From positions 7,517,001 through 7,581,000 of the forward strand of contig NC_081821.1 in assembly GCF_030704535.1 (NCBI RefSeq): a stretch of DNA of 64,000 nt, read 5' to 3'. Origin of the DNA: Vitis vinifera (taxonomy: Eukaryota; Streptophyta; Magnoliopsida; Vitales; Vitaceae). The notes below the pieces were generated by a model. The model ran no database searches and was not told where the DNA came from. It saw nothing but the letters and a program-made list of their open reading frames with translations. The position numbers were made by a program, and so were the translations under genes. The stretch's first letter is position 1; each line of letters opens with the position of its first letter. Below, piece after piece: positions 34,341-47,373 of this stretch.

Positions 34341-36827
34341 ATTGCTGTGTCAGAAGACAGAAATCCACAGGCCAGGTATTTGGTTATTGAACCTTCAAAG
34401 AGAAGGCTACACAAACCTATACAAATAAATACAGGTTTCTGCAAAATTAGTTTCCGTTGCTTGAGGGGAAGCCCTGCAACTTCACCACACAAAGATCCCA
34501 GTCGGAGGAGCTTGAAGAAAATTGGAAAATGTAAGCCAATTTCCCACCCAGATTAAAATTCTAGGGTGGCATGGCCTATAAAGTGTGAATGGAACTTGCA
34601 AAGGCTTTTGTTAATCATCTTGATTTGGGGTTTGTTATGTTGCCACATGTAATAGTGAAAATGGCAAGAATGTAAAAAAACCACATAGTATATCAACACA
34701 AAAGTGATCAAGAAATGTCAGGTCCCTGATATCTGGTGCTGTTGGTTGATAATTTTCGATTGATTAATCGGCTTCGATGTACTTCCTGAATGAACCCGCA
34801 AACAGTGGAGGAGTTAGGGGAGAGAGACAGTGAGGTAAACCCATAAATAGCAGCGACATGAACCAGTTTGAGGAAAACAAGGAATGGGCTTTATTAGCTA
34901 TGCACTTCCAAACTAACCAGGACAACTCCAGTTCCCATGTGCTGCAACGTGGGCTAATGAAATCCTTTTTGGCTGATTCAAGACGACTAGACGAGTATAA
35001 AGGCTCCAATTTTGACGCGTTGTAGTAAAGCTGAAACATGGGGCATTTACCTTCTCTCCCTTGAAAAGGAAGGTTGGGTGACATTTACATCTTTTCTTCC
35101 TTTTTTAGTAGTAAATAGCAAATGTATGAAGAATGGGAAACTCATATGTTGGTTCTCTTCACTATTATCAGCAGTGTGTAAAATGAAAAGGATTGCAAGA
35201 GTAGCAACTTTTAAACCAGAGTTTGTAACAGTCCTTATGGAAAGCAGTGATGATTCTAGCCTAGCAAAGGCAGGGATAGCCTCAGAGAATCCAGTTTCAA
35301 ACATACGAATCTCAAATTTTCTACTGATTGGGGCATCATAAAGCCAAGGAATTTCCTTATGAGATTGGGGAGTTTAATTGCTTGCTGTGATACTTAAACG
35401 CAATGGAAATGATTATGGTATAACAGCACTAGCAAAGGGGCAATAGCAGGACAATATGCGGTATAAGCCAGTCCAGAAAGAGGAAAAAAATTCAGGGGAA
35501 AAGATGATGGAAGTGAATCACGATCTCCCGTAGCTACGAATGCGTGGTGTAATATCTGAGTCAAGAGAAGCAGGTCTGCAAGGCATGACTAAATGCCAAA
35601 CTGAAAAGAAAACCGCATTGAACTCCAGCACCATCAAATGCAGAAGAATTGAATTTGAAGAGGAATATTTCTATTAACACAAAATGTTCAGCCTTCTATA
35701 AATAAAGGCAGTTCCAGGGAAAAAGACGTATAATAAAATATTAAAAAACATATAAAAATAAAAACAAAAGTGCACAGGAATCAGCCATTTAGCTGCTTCA
35801 AAGTTCAAACTATTTACATTTGATGGTAGTCATCTCCCAAGTGAACTGCTGAGCAGAAATCCACATTCTAGAACATGCAAATTTCATCACCTGGACATAT
35901 GAAAGAATGAAACAAGTTGCAAGGAAGGTAAGGAAAGAATATCAGAGTGTAATCCAGTAGCATGGGAGTAATAGAGTCTTGAGAAAAAGACAAGAAAACC
36001 TTTGCCATTTAATAAATGAGAATACTTTTAACTAAAGATGAATCAAATGAAAGAAACAAGCAGTTTCCAACCCGTAGCCTATATTTCGGTTATATTACAA
36101 CTACACTAAATGGAAACCCATCTCTAATTTCTCTTTCTGAACCTGACCTATACAACATATTTCGTGACGGGTTCCTGTCAAAATCTCCATAAATGAACAA
36201 AACCGGACCAACTTTTTTATGTTACATGGAAAAGAAAAGAAAAAAGAATCAACCTCATGTGTAAGTAGAGGGTTAGAGCTTTGTACAGGGTCTGATGGTA
36301 CATTCTGGGCCTGTGCTATACAATCCTGACGGCATTCATTCTTGTGCCGCAAAGAAATAATGCCATATGAATGGTGAAAACCAAAACCAAATTGCCTTTC
36401 GTTCAACTGACCTTACCAAAAATTTCTTCCATCGATGAGAAAGAGAGGCCAGATCCATCATTTTGATAAATCGTAAAGAGCAGCTCTGCTACTGGGTCAA
36501 CACAGTACTCAACCAACATTTGTAAGAATCTGGTTCCTGTGACATATAACCTTATACAACAGTACCACAATCATCTGATTGACCAAATGGCATCCCGCCC
36601 CAGCACGTCCAGCTAACCCATGCAAGCCTCAAGGATTAGCAATTTTGCTTCATTTTCTTGAAAAACCTATAAAGGCTTATGATTGCACCAATACTGGAGA
36701 AAGAGACTTCATGCCTGGATTTGAAGCAGTGCTCTTTGCAGTCACTCAGAGTTACCATGGTGAAGAACTCTGCCATATGGTGGGAACTCCGTTTCCCATG
36801 GAGGAGGTAGAGAGAAATCAACATCTG
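34341..36827. other. Region between the convergent membrane-protein and formin genes
   Basis: It should contain the 3' UTRs of both genes. Short open frames on both strands (for example 35012-35341 and 36101-36406) have no domain or proper start and look like chance. No transposon was identified. Confidence 0.5.
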
Positions 36828-39800
36828 CTACTTTACACCCTTCTTTGTTAGGTTAATTCCCTTTGCCTTCTCCATTTCAACCTCTTTCTGAGCCTTCTTC
36901 CTCTCTAATTCAGCTTGCTTGCAGTTCTCTTCATGCGCTTTCCGGAACAGTCTTATAAAGTTTAAGAGGGTTACAGTGACTGCATCAAAATGCACCAATA
37001 AATATGATGGAGAGTTAGGATTCAGCATTACCAAAAAAAAAATGTATATGGATCACATAAACATTGAGTTCTTGACTTAGATGATAACCAAACACGAAAA
37101 AAAAAATACAACAAACCACCAAATTTTAAATATTAACAATAAATTGTGGAAGCATTAGCTTTGCAGGTGGGGAGTTTGGACTAGGCATTGCATTCTTCTT
37201 TCTCCTATTCTTGTATTGGTGGGTAACAAATACTCACTTTCCCAATCCAGCATATGGAGTGGCAAATCTGGCTAGATTCCAACTCCTGCAGTGGAACATG
37301 CAAAACACTGGTATCTCACTAGTACATTGCATTGAAATTGTCTGCAGCTACAAAGTCAACATGGACCCACCTAACGGTCCTAACCATTTAACATGATATT
37401 GTTTTCACCTAAACCACATTATTTCTCTAATCTAAATTGGTCCAAGATGTAATGTTTCAAGTACCATGAAGTTCACAGGAGGGAAGAGCAATCCACATGA
37501 TAATACAACCCACTCCCTAGAAAGAAAAAGCACAACATTTGTTGTGTCCTAGCTAGATTGTCTCTGGATCTTCTAGTAAATTTGGTGAAACTTGATTTAA
37601 CTCTAAAAGAGATAGCACACAAGTAAAATGTGGATGATAAGTCTGTTGCCAATAAAGAAATGCAAACTCAATGATAAAATGAACAAGAACAATGGTGATG
37701 TGGGCCTTCAAGTAAAAATGGAGAAAATTGCACACAGTTTTTAGGTGGATAAAGAATTATCCTTCAAGCTAACATATCATACGTGATTTTGGTCAATTGA
37801 AATAAAGGACAAGTAAAGAGAGCATCAGATATTGAAGACAAAGTTTGTAAAGTTTTCCATGTCTGTGACCAAGGCCATAGGAAAAGGCAATCATGTTACG
37901 CACAAAATGCAAATATTTGGCCAATAAAAATTGGTGGGGTAACTAGGCATCATTCTGGTATAGTGCTAAAGCCATCTCTAAACCCGCAAGTGAGGATTTT
38001 GCTATCAAGGCTGATATTGTAGCTCTTCTGGAGGGCCTTGTGCAAGCCAAAGTTTTGGATTTCTCCAACTTTGTAGTGGAAAGAAATTCCTTTCATTACT
38101 TATCAAAAAAAAAAAAGAAATTCCTTTCATCACTTCATGGACCTGGAGAGGCCTTACAGAAGCTGAGATTTTAGCCCTTCTACATGGCTTTGTGAAGCCC
38201 AAAATTTAAGGGTTTTAGAACTTCATGGCAGAGGGAGATTCTGTTTTTGCCATTTCATGGGCAACAAACAAGGAAAGGGACCCATAGAGGTTTGGTGGAT
38301 GGCTTCACCAAATTTTTTATACCTCTAAGAGTTGGAATGTTTTCTTTCTTGGACTCCTCACTTAACTAATCAAGTGGCAGATTTTTTAACCAAACAAGGA
38401 TAAAAACTTTTGGTTTCTCTTATAGGAGAATATTAGCCTGCTTGAGCTATTTTTGGTGGTCCTTTGAATTGTTGTTGTAATCTCTCTCAGTTGTGCAGAT
38501 TGTTTTGGTTCTCTTGTTGGGATGTGTTCTTTTTATTTATTTTGTCATACTTATACTTCACATGAGAGGGTAATGTAGCATCTTAAGTTACCTTGTTCAA
38601 ATGGGCAGCGGACAGGATCCTCGCCAAAATATAGTGCAAGTGCATCTGCATTTCTGCCCTGTCCACCGAGAAAAGATGATTAAAGACATGAACAACTTTA
38701 TACATATCGACATCATCGCATAATATACCAAAGATATAGTTAAATGCTTAGCAAATTACCACCACAGAATATAGATTTGTCACAGACCCCACCTGTCCCT
38801 CAGCAACACCAATGAACTCTTTCAATGTCTAAATAAAAGCAAAACAACTTGTTAAGGCGATAGAAATATTAACAAGCAAAAATATATAATCAAGTATAGA
38901 AGACAAATGCCTATAGTAAGAATGCATTGGTCAAAATATGGAAAAGAACGAATAATCTTTTATAAAATGTCACAGTATCAACTATAGAGCTTGCATTAAT
39001 AAAAATAACTTTTCCCCTAGTACTCTTGACTCATTGGAGCCTAGAATCCTTTTGAGTATCAAATGATAGATGCATTTAACAATTAACATCCCCCTTACAA
39101 ACCTAACAAATTCCTTTATCTCACTTTTTCTTCTAGGAAAGGAATTTACCAGAAAGGAACAAAATGCATATGAAATTTTCCAAAGAGAAGTAAATATAAA
39201 TGAATGCAAGGGGCAGGGAGGGAGGGAATCCTAGAAGAAAACACAGGCAATCCAGCAAGTCAGAACTGAAAAGAGAAGTATCCGTTTGGATATACTTCCT
39301 ATTTTCTATTTTTAAAATCAGAAAATAATAGTAACTTTTATATAAGATATAAAAATTCTTAAAGGTTTACATTAAAATTGTAATGGTTTTAAAAACTGAT
39401 TAAAAATTGAGGTATCAAAAAAAAACAAAAAATTAATATCTCAAATCTCAAAATTTTTCAAACTAATCTTTAAACACATAAGGTAAACTTGTATTTTTTA
39501 TACAAAAAGTTCTATCTTTTATATAGAATTTATTACAACTTTCTATTTTTAAAAACAAAAAATAAGAAGTGTATTGAAAAAGACAATAAGCAAGTTTCAG
39601 ATAAAATTCAACTAGAGAATCACTTCTCTTTTCAAAATAATACACTCCAAAATCTGTACACCCAAGTGGAAAAGGCAATATATTTCGAAGGGGGGAAGAA
39701 TTACTCTCATCAAGAGCACTTTGGCCAGCATATCCATCTATCTTCTTTCCCTTATTCGCATTCCTAAGGCTGTGGCAGAAAGGATTGAAAAAATTCAAAG

Positions 39801-42800
39801 AGACTTCTTGTGGGGGGGGGAAGCTTGGAGGGGAAAGTTCACTTGATTAATTGGAAGGTGGTCTGCAGCCCTAAGGAGGAGGGTGGTTTAGGCATCCGAA
39901 AGATAGACTTGTTGAACAAAGCCTTGCTGGGAAAATGGGTTTGGCGATATGCCTATGAGAAGGATAACCTTTGGAAAACAGTGATAGGGGTGAAATACGG
40001 TCAAGAGGGATGCGGGTGGAAGACCAAGGAAGTGTGTGGGCCTTTTGGGGTGGGGTTGTGGAAGGAGATTATGAAGGAGGTGGATTGGTGCTGGGAGAGC
40101 ATTGATTTTAAGGTTGGGAAGGGGAATAGAGTTTTGTTTTGGATGGATAAGTGGTGTGGCAATGAGGCGCTTGCTCAATCTTATCCGCAGTTGTTTACCT
40201 TGGCGGGTCACAAGAATGCCAAAGTTTGTGAAGTGTGGGATTCTAGTATGGGTCAAGGAGGTTGGAATCTCAGTTTGGCTAGAGACTTCAATGATTGGGA
40301 GATGGATCAGATAGGAGATATGCTGAATCTTTTGAAGGATTTCAGGACTTCTCTTGAAGAGGACTCGGTGAGATGGAAGCGGGAAGGCAATGGAGTTTTT
40401 GGGGCCAAGGGGGCCTACAAAATTTTGAGTGGCTCTTCAGCCGGGGTTTTTCCAAATAGGCGCATTTGGATGGATAAGGTTCCAACAAAAATGTCTTTTT
40501 TTGCTTGGGAAGCCTCGTGGGGGAAGATCCTTACTTTGGATAAGCTTCAGAGAAGGGGGTGGCAACTCCCAAACCGGTGCTTCTTATGCGGCTATGAAGA
40601 GGAAAGTGCGAATCACATTCTCTTACATTGTACAGTGGTTAAAACTATTTGGGAGATTACCCTTGCCATTTTTGGAGTTCAATGGGTGTTCCCAGAGACA
40701 GTTATAGAGGTGTTACTTAGTTGGAGGGGTTCCTTTGTGGGGAAAAAAAGAAAAAAGATATGGAATTCCATTCCGGTGTGCATATTTTGGACGGCTTGGA
40801 AGGAAAGGAATAGGTTAGCTTTCAGGGGAGGGTCTTTAGATATTCAAAAATTCAAAAATTCTTTTGTATGTAACTTGTGGAGTTGGGCTAGGGTGTACAA
40901 TGGTGAGGAAACCTACTCTCTTTTAGGTTTTTCGGAGTGGCTTGCGACCACTTGAGGGTGGGTGGGGCTTTTTTTTCCCCTCTTTTTTTGTTTTTTCTAG
41001 CCTTGTGTAGGGCTGTTCAGTATACCCCCTGTATACGTGTGGCTTTTTAGCCTTTTCTAATATATTTGGTTGTTTATCTATCAAAAAAAAAAAAAAAAAA
41101 AATCTGTACACCCAAGGATCCACAAAACAAGCACCATCTAAGAATAAAACTACATTGATTCCTATTGTTTTAACCCAAAAACCTAATGCTATGTTTAAAT
41201 AAACCATGCCAACTTGAACTCAGGTCAAGGTGAGGGTGACTTTGGCTTGGCATGAATGAACTGATCATCCTTGTTTTCTTTGCATTAAAATACTGTCATA
41301 ATTCTACATAATAAATTTAATGGTACATTTTCAAAAACCCAAAATCCCTTCACAAATTGGAAGCATAAAGTGGAACGCCATATCTGCAGTCCATACATGC
41401 ATAGTACATGAATGAATGGGAGGAACCATCTTATTGTGTTGGAAATGGGAGACCCCCGCTTCCAAGTGACATGAGAGGGTGGCGCTTTCCCCATATGGTA
41501 TAGTAAGTTGATTTCTCAGATTGGGTAAATGATACAGGACCCACCAAAATTCAGCACTAAGTGTAAATTAGAGTTAGGGTTGGCTTAAGTTGGTTGAATA
41601 GTGTTTGGGATTGATAGACAAGAGTTTTTGGGAAAAGGAATGAGATTTATTAGGCTTAGTTGAGTGGTTTTAGGTATGGTTTGGTTCATAAGCAACAATA
41701 GTGTGCTTAATCACAGAAGGATGAATAAAAGAAATGCAGGGAAGAAAGAAAGAAATACCCCTTGAATTTAACCATACGTCCATACCTTCAGCTAGGTAAA
41801 AGGCTGTAACCACACCAACTAGCCTGCCGAATTTCCATCTACCAACTAAGATTGGGCTGCAATTTACAGCTAGTTTTAAGCTCTACTGGCTCAGGAATCA
41901 TGTTGCATTTGACTGCGGGTTTTTGTCTTTTTTGTCTGTGTCTCTTCTTTTTTCTTTAATAAAAAACCTTTCAGTCTTTTCTCCTAGTTGCTATTTGTAT
42001 TTGACTATGCCATTTAATGTTAGACATACTACTTCCCTGTGACAAATTCACCATGCCAGAAGCGATTGTTTTTTCTCTATAAGCTTATCCAAGTGAAATA
42101 TTCGTTAAACCAGTGCTTTGAGGGCTTAGAATGCGATCATGTTTCAACAGGATCTCTGAACTTTCAACGAAATTCGTTTATTTTCCAATCTTCGTATTAT
42201 TCTCCCACTTTATGCCAAAACAAAATTACCCCCATTAGTTTTATGGACTAGATTTTGAGGGATTGAAATTCACTGCCTTGCTTATATACATCAAAAGGAA
42301 AGAAGCAAATAGCTAAAGCAAAAAACCCACAATCCCTTCAGGAAACAGTACAAAGTAAAAAACATTTAAAACATGGACAAGATACAGCTTTCACAAAATC
42401 TGAGTAACTGCAATGTAGTGAAAAAAATTAACAAAAGAAAAGTGGATACCTTACGAAAAATATCCGATACAGGACCATCATTTTCAGATGCATTCAGCTC
42501 CTGCTTGACCTTTTCCAACCCCTTCATTATAGCCTGCATTTCTTCTGCTAAAGATTTCAATTGTATCTGCAAGGAAGCGCAATTCAGATCCCATAGTCTT
42601 CTAAATACACTGACTGAAATAGCATAGAAAAGAATATAGAATTAGAACCTTTGATGCAGCCTCCAGGCTAACAAGATCCTCATGGAAATCTAGAAGTCCT
42701 GGTGACTTAGAGGCAAGCACCTGAAGCACAAGAAAACCCATCTTGAGATTACACATGGTAAACCCAAAAACATATGATGCAAGCAGAACCCATATTTGAC

Positions 42801-45540
42801 ACGCAGTCATAGCTGATTCATGACTAGTGCATTAGACAATAACACCCAAGACCACTAGAGCATTAGTGAATTAGCCCACAGATATTTATGTTTTTCTTTT
42901 TTTTTGGAAACCATTTTGTTGGTCTAAAATAATCAAGCAAAAAAAGACTGAGTACCCATTTACCATACTAAAACAATATAAAGATGTAGTATGAAACACA
43001 TTATCAGAGTAAAATTGAGAAACACTTTGAAGTGACATGGACTTGCAGTTGAGAAGTGGCTTTCTAGTTGGAAGTTAGATATTGGAAAGCCTATGATCAC
43101 ATCAACTGGAACTTCCTTTGCATTTGCTTTACCAAATGGGGTTTGGAGAAAAAGTTGATTAGCTAAATTAGAGCTTATGTCTCTCTGCTACACTATTCTG
43201 TTCTTGTTAATGGCCATCCAACTTCTTTGATAGATCCAGAGGTTTATGGTAAGGGGATCTCTTCACCTAATGCTCTTTCAATGTTGTGATGGAACTTGGA
43301 AGCCCTTAGTAGGTTGGTCGAGAGGGCTGTGAAAGGAGCCATGTTTCAAGAATTTCAGGAAGAGGTGAAAAGAGGGGTGAGTCTTTCATTTCCACCTCTA
43401 TTTTGCTGATGACTCACTGCAGATGTGGGCATATCTCAGGTGTGTGCTGCTTTGTTTTGAGGCTGTTTCTAAGTTGAGTGTCAATTTAGATAAAAGTGAG
43501 CTTCTTGAGAATAGCTTCCTGAAAATGTTCATACCTCTTAAAAAGGCAATCAAGTGCCCTTGAGGCCTGGCTCAAGTGGTAAAGGGTTGGAGAGGGTTTG
43601 TGGGAGGTTATAGGTTCAAGTCTCAATGGGGACCAAAAATTTACTTATCAAAAAAAAACAAAAAACAAAAAAAAGGCAATCAAGTAACCTTGATCAAGAG
43701 CACATTGTCAAAGTTTACTATCATATTCATGTCTACTTTCATAATGCCATTTTCTGTTTCTCACATTGCAGAGAAACTTCAACAGAACTTGCTGTGAGGC
43801 AATCTTGAAAAGGAAAAGCCTCACCTAGTTGAATGGAAAATGGCATGCCTTCCCAGGGGAATGGTGGCTTGGGAATGAGAAAAATAGACATTCTAAGCCA
43901 TGACCTCTTTAACAGATGATAAGGAGGTTTTCCATTGAGAAAAGCAATCTTTAGGAGATGGAGACTGAGGACAAATATGAGGCAGAGAGAGGAGGGTGGT
44001 GCATAGACTTATTTGGACAGTTACTATCAATAATCCTTGGATCAAAATTTCCTATCATATTTATTAATGATTTTATGGTTTATGTAAATTTATTACAACA
44101 TCACAAATAATGCTATTTCATATTTCATAATTTTACCAAGTTTTAATCCCCATTTTCAACTGAATTTATTTATCATGTTATGACAGTTTTAGACATCCTT
44201 GCTCTTGCTTTATTATTTATCAGATTAAAGATCAACCATGTTTTCTTTGCTCATAAGAAGCAAATTTGTTAGCCCTTGAAGCATTATATTTATCAAGCGA
44301 CTTTTATTTTGCAAAAATATAGTTTTTGATTCCCACAAGCTTCCAACTTAAACCAAATTTAGAGTATAAGATATTCTGTTGCACCAGAAAGAAATTTAGA
44401 GTATAAGATATTCTGCTGCACCAGAAAGACCTGATTTCAGAGGCACCACAAGGAAACATAATATGCAACCACCTTACCTTACAAAGATAATGCATAAGTG
44501 TCATCTTGCTGTTAGAGGCACGTGTATCAGTGAGTTTTAAAAGACTGTCCAACTTGAATCCAACCGCAGAACCTGTAAAACTTGGAAGTCAATGGATGCT
44601 TCACATCAACACATAAAAGTGGGCTATGTTTGAATTTTTATCCAGTCAACACTAAAAAAACACAACAATGTTGATACAGCTAAATCAGTATATAGAAAAT
44701 AGATATGACAGTCTTGACTAAAAAAGGTTGTTCCCACTAAAACCAGCAACAAAGGATACAAAAAGTTGAAAAGAAGGCAGAATCCAATGGGGTATGCTCA
44801 ACATGGGGTTGCAGGGAAAAGAAAGTCTATATGTGCTTGTGTACTTAAATGACCAATAAAACCTTTACTCCAACTAAAGATTCATAAACAAGTTCCTAGT
44901 GCCAACTTAGGCAATTATACCTACTTATAGTATGTAGAGTGCATTTCACTGGAAATGAAATTACTCACACGGTTACCTTAACCATTCACTAAAAGCTCAA
45001 CTAGGGATGAACGAGATCCAAAAAGCCTCCAATTTCATACCATACAGCCATGTAATAAAGAACAGACAGTTTACTTCTCCTTTCATGTATATTATAAACA
45101 TTTGAGATTTATCTTCTTTCCATTGTAAACCCAATGGCCCATATATTTGGTTGTTTATCTATCAAAAAATTGTAAACCCAATGGCCTTGCACCCTAGATG
45201 CTCCTAGTCTTCATCCTGGCTAGCCATTATAATTACTAGGCAGACAATAACTATCAGAATCTATTTCTTTCACATATTGCACATAAAAGTGAAATAAATC
45301 TACTAAACCAGTGATATTCAGTAACTTGGATCAGAATCGTGTGAGTAATTTAAGAGAATTGGAATTAATAAAAAGATATCTGAAAGGAATTAACAGAGAG
45401 TATGGTATTGTCTTCATGGTGCATTAGAATCACACAAAGTTCTTCATGCTTCCAATTCACAACAATTGCAAATGCAACTCTTAAGAATGTAAATTTAACT
45501 CCACATTTCACCAGAAAGCCCTAAATCTTCTTATCTAAAT

Positions 45541-45591
<51 letters not shown>

Positions 45592-47334
45592 AATAAACAA
45601 AAGAAATGGAAAATGTTTTTAATTTTTTATAAAAAAGCAGCATTACATATAATCATATGAACTCAAATTTCTATAGTAAACAAGGCACACAACCTCACCT
45701 TAAGGCAAGATAGAATAAAATCTTTGTATATGCCCTAAAGTAGCAGCTGGAATAAAATTAGATCTTCTAAATAACTATGAAAGTCCTCACCCCTTGCAGT
45801 TCCTTGGTTCAATGTATTCCCGAGGTAAAGAATTTTCTTCATGATTTCCTTCAATTTCACCGAATTGCGAACCTAATTAACCAGTAAAAGTACCTTAAAA
45901 TTCAGAAGAAATAATGGCAACAAGAAGGAAGGTCATCATTGTCAGAAACATACCTCTTCACATGCAGAGTTTACAGTGTTCAAACTTTTTCTAAAATCTG
46001 AAATCTGCAAAATAAGTAAAACAATAAGACGGCTAAGGCAAGCTTACTTGTTCAAAGAAGGTCTATAAATCTTTCAAAATCAGATAACCAATGCAGATAC
46101 CACCAAACCTGAGATCCAAATTGAATCTTGAAGGAAAATACTCTTAATTTAGACTCCACACGGGGCACTTTCATCAGCTCCAGAAAGAACTGAAACATGA
46201 AAGACATACAGATAAATCACAAATGAGCTTTCACAGTTTGGTCTACATAAACTATCAACAAGAAAAAAGTTAAATATGCAAAGTAGCCTTGTAGAGTATT
46301 TCAGAAATAAATAACGGTTTTCCAGGATAAACATGATAGGCATATACAAGCAAAAGTTCAAAAAGGAAAACAAAAACAGAAAAAATAAAAAATAAAAATA
46401 AAAAAATGAAAAATGGAATACATCACCAAAATATATGAACATGATAATAAAATGAAGAATTATAATCCCCTATGTTTGGAGCTAGTTTAGGTTTCAAATG
46501 AAATAGGATTCTTATTCGTTTGGTCATATATTATCTGATCCAAAAGACCATTATTTCTTTGATCAAACTTATCGCTCTAACTTTATTGCGTGGAGTTTTG
46601 ATACACTTGTATATAATCTGACAGATTACATTCTCATCCTCTTTTTAACCTGAAACATCCTTCCAGGTTTTCCAATTTCATTCATTTTCCCAAGTAGTGA
46701 CAATTTTTTCAAAGGACATCCTGAACCTTCTCATTAAAATTTTAAATTTCTACATTCTATTTTCCTTTGGATTCTCATAAAACATCTTTCCCAAATCTGC
46801 TAATACATTTTTCCATTTCAAACCAGTATTACACAATCTTAGCATCCAATGGTCAAGTTCCATCAATTATATCTCTCAAAAGGCATTAGCTTTTCTCAGT
46901 TCAGGTGACCCATCACTTTCATTCAGGGCTCCCTCTGTTTCTCATTTCTTCTCTTCTAACTCTTAATGTAAATATCAATATCAACAACAAATATTTGCAT
47001 CATATAACTATACATTCTTGCATGGAATGCTCCTAATCCAGTAACAGAATAAACATTCTTGCACCTATCATCCATTCAAATACTAAATACTCTGGTGACA
47101 GTTACATTAAGAAGGGAGTATAGAGCCATAATAACTAAATATCAAAAACCATTTCAACTGCTTCAACTGAAATTTACATATGGATATCTGATAAGAGCTT
47201 ATAATGACTTTAACAACAGAAAACTAACAAATTTTTGCTAGGAAAAAAATTAATTTAAAAAATAAGAACAACAACAACAATAACTATAATATGATTAAAG
47301 GCCCAATGAGGCATCACCTAAACCTGTCAGATTA

Positions 47335-47373
<39 letters not shown>

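Larger units (their letters stand above)
36980..38591. other. Intron 16 of the formin gene
   Basis: A 1.6-kb intron that carries decayed LINE RNase H sequence (37950-38580) and a 17-bp micro-insertion at 38097-38113. The remainder is A/T-rich and unremarkable. Confidence 0.65.
38829..42449. other. Intron 14 of the formin gene
   Basis: A 3.6-kb intron made long partly by the 1.4-kb LINE at 39667-41098. The rest (38829-39648 and 41117-42449) holds no recognisable gene. Confidence 0.65.
42721..44477. other. Intron 12 of the formin gene
   Basis: A 1.8-kb intron whose middle (about 43040-44040) is an old LINE into which a SINE later inserted. Confidence 0.65.

Noticed and set aside
36101..36851. 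Open frames on both strands between the membrane-protein gene and the formin end
   Set aside because: No domain, no consistent start, probably inside the formin 3' UTR or spacer.
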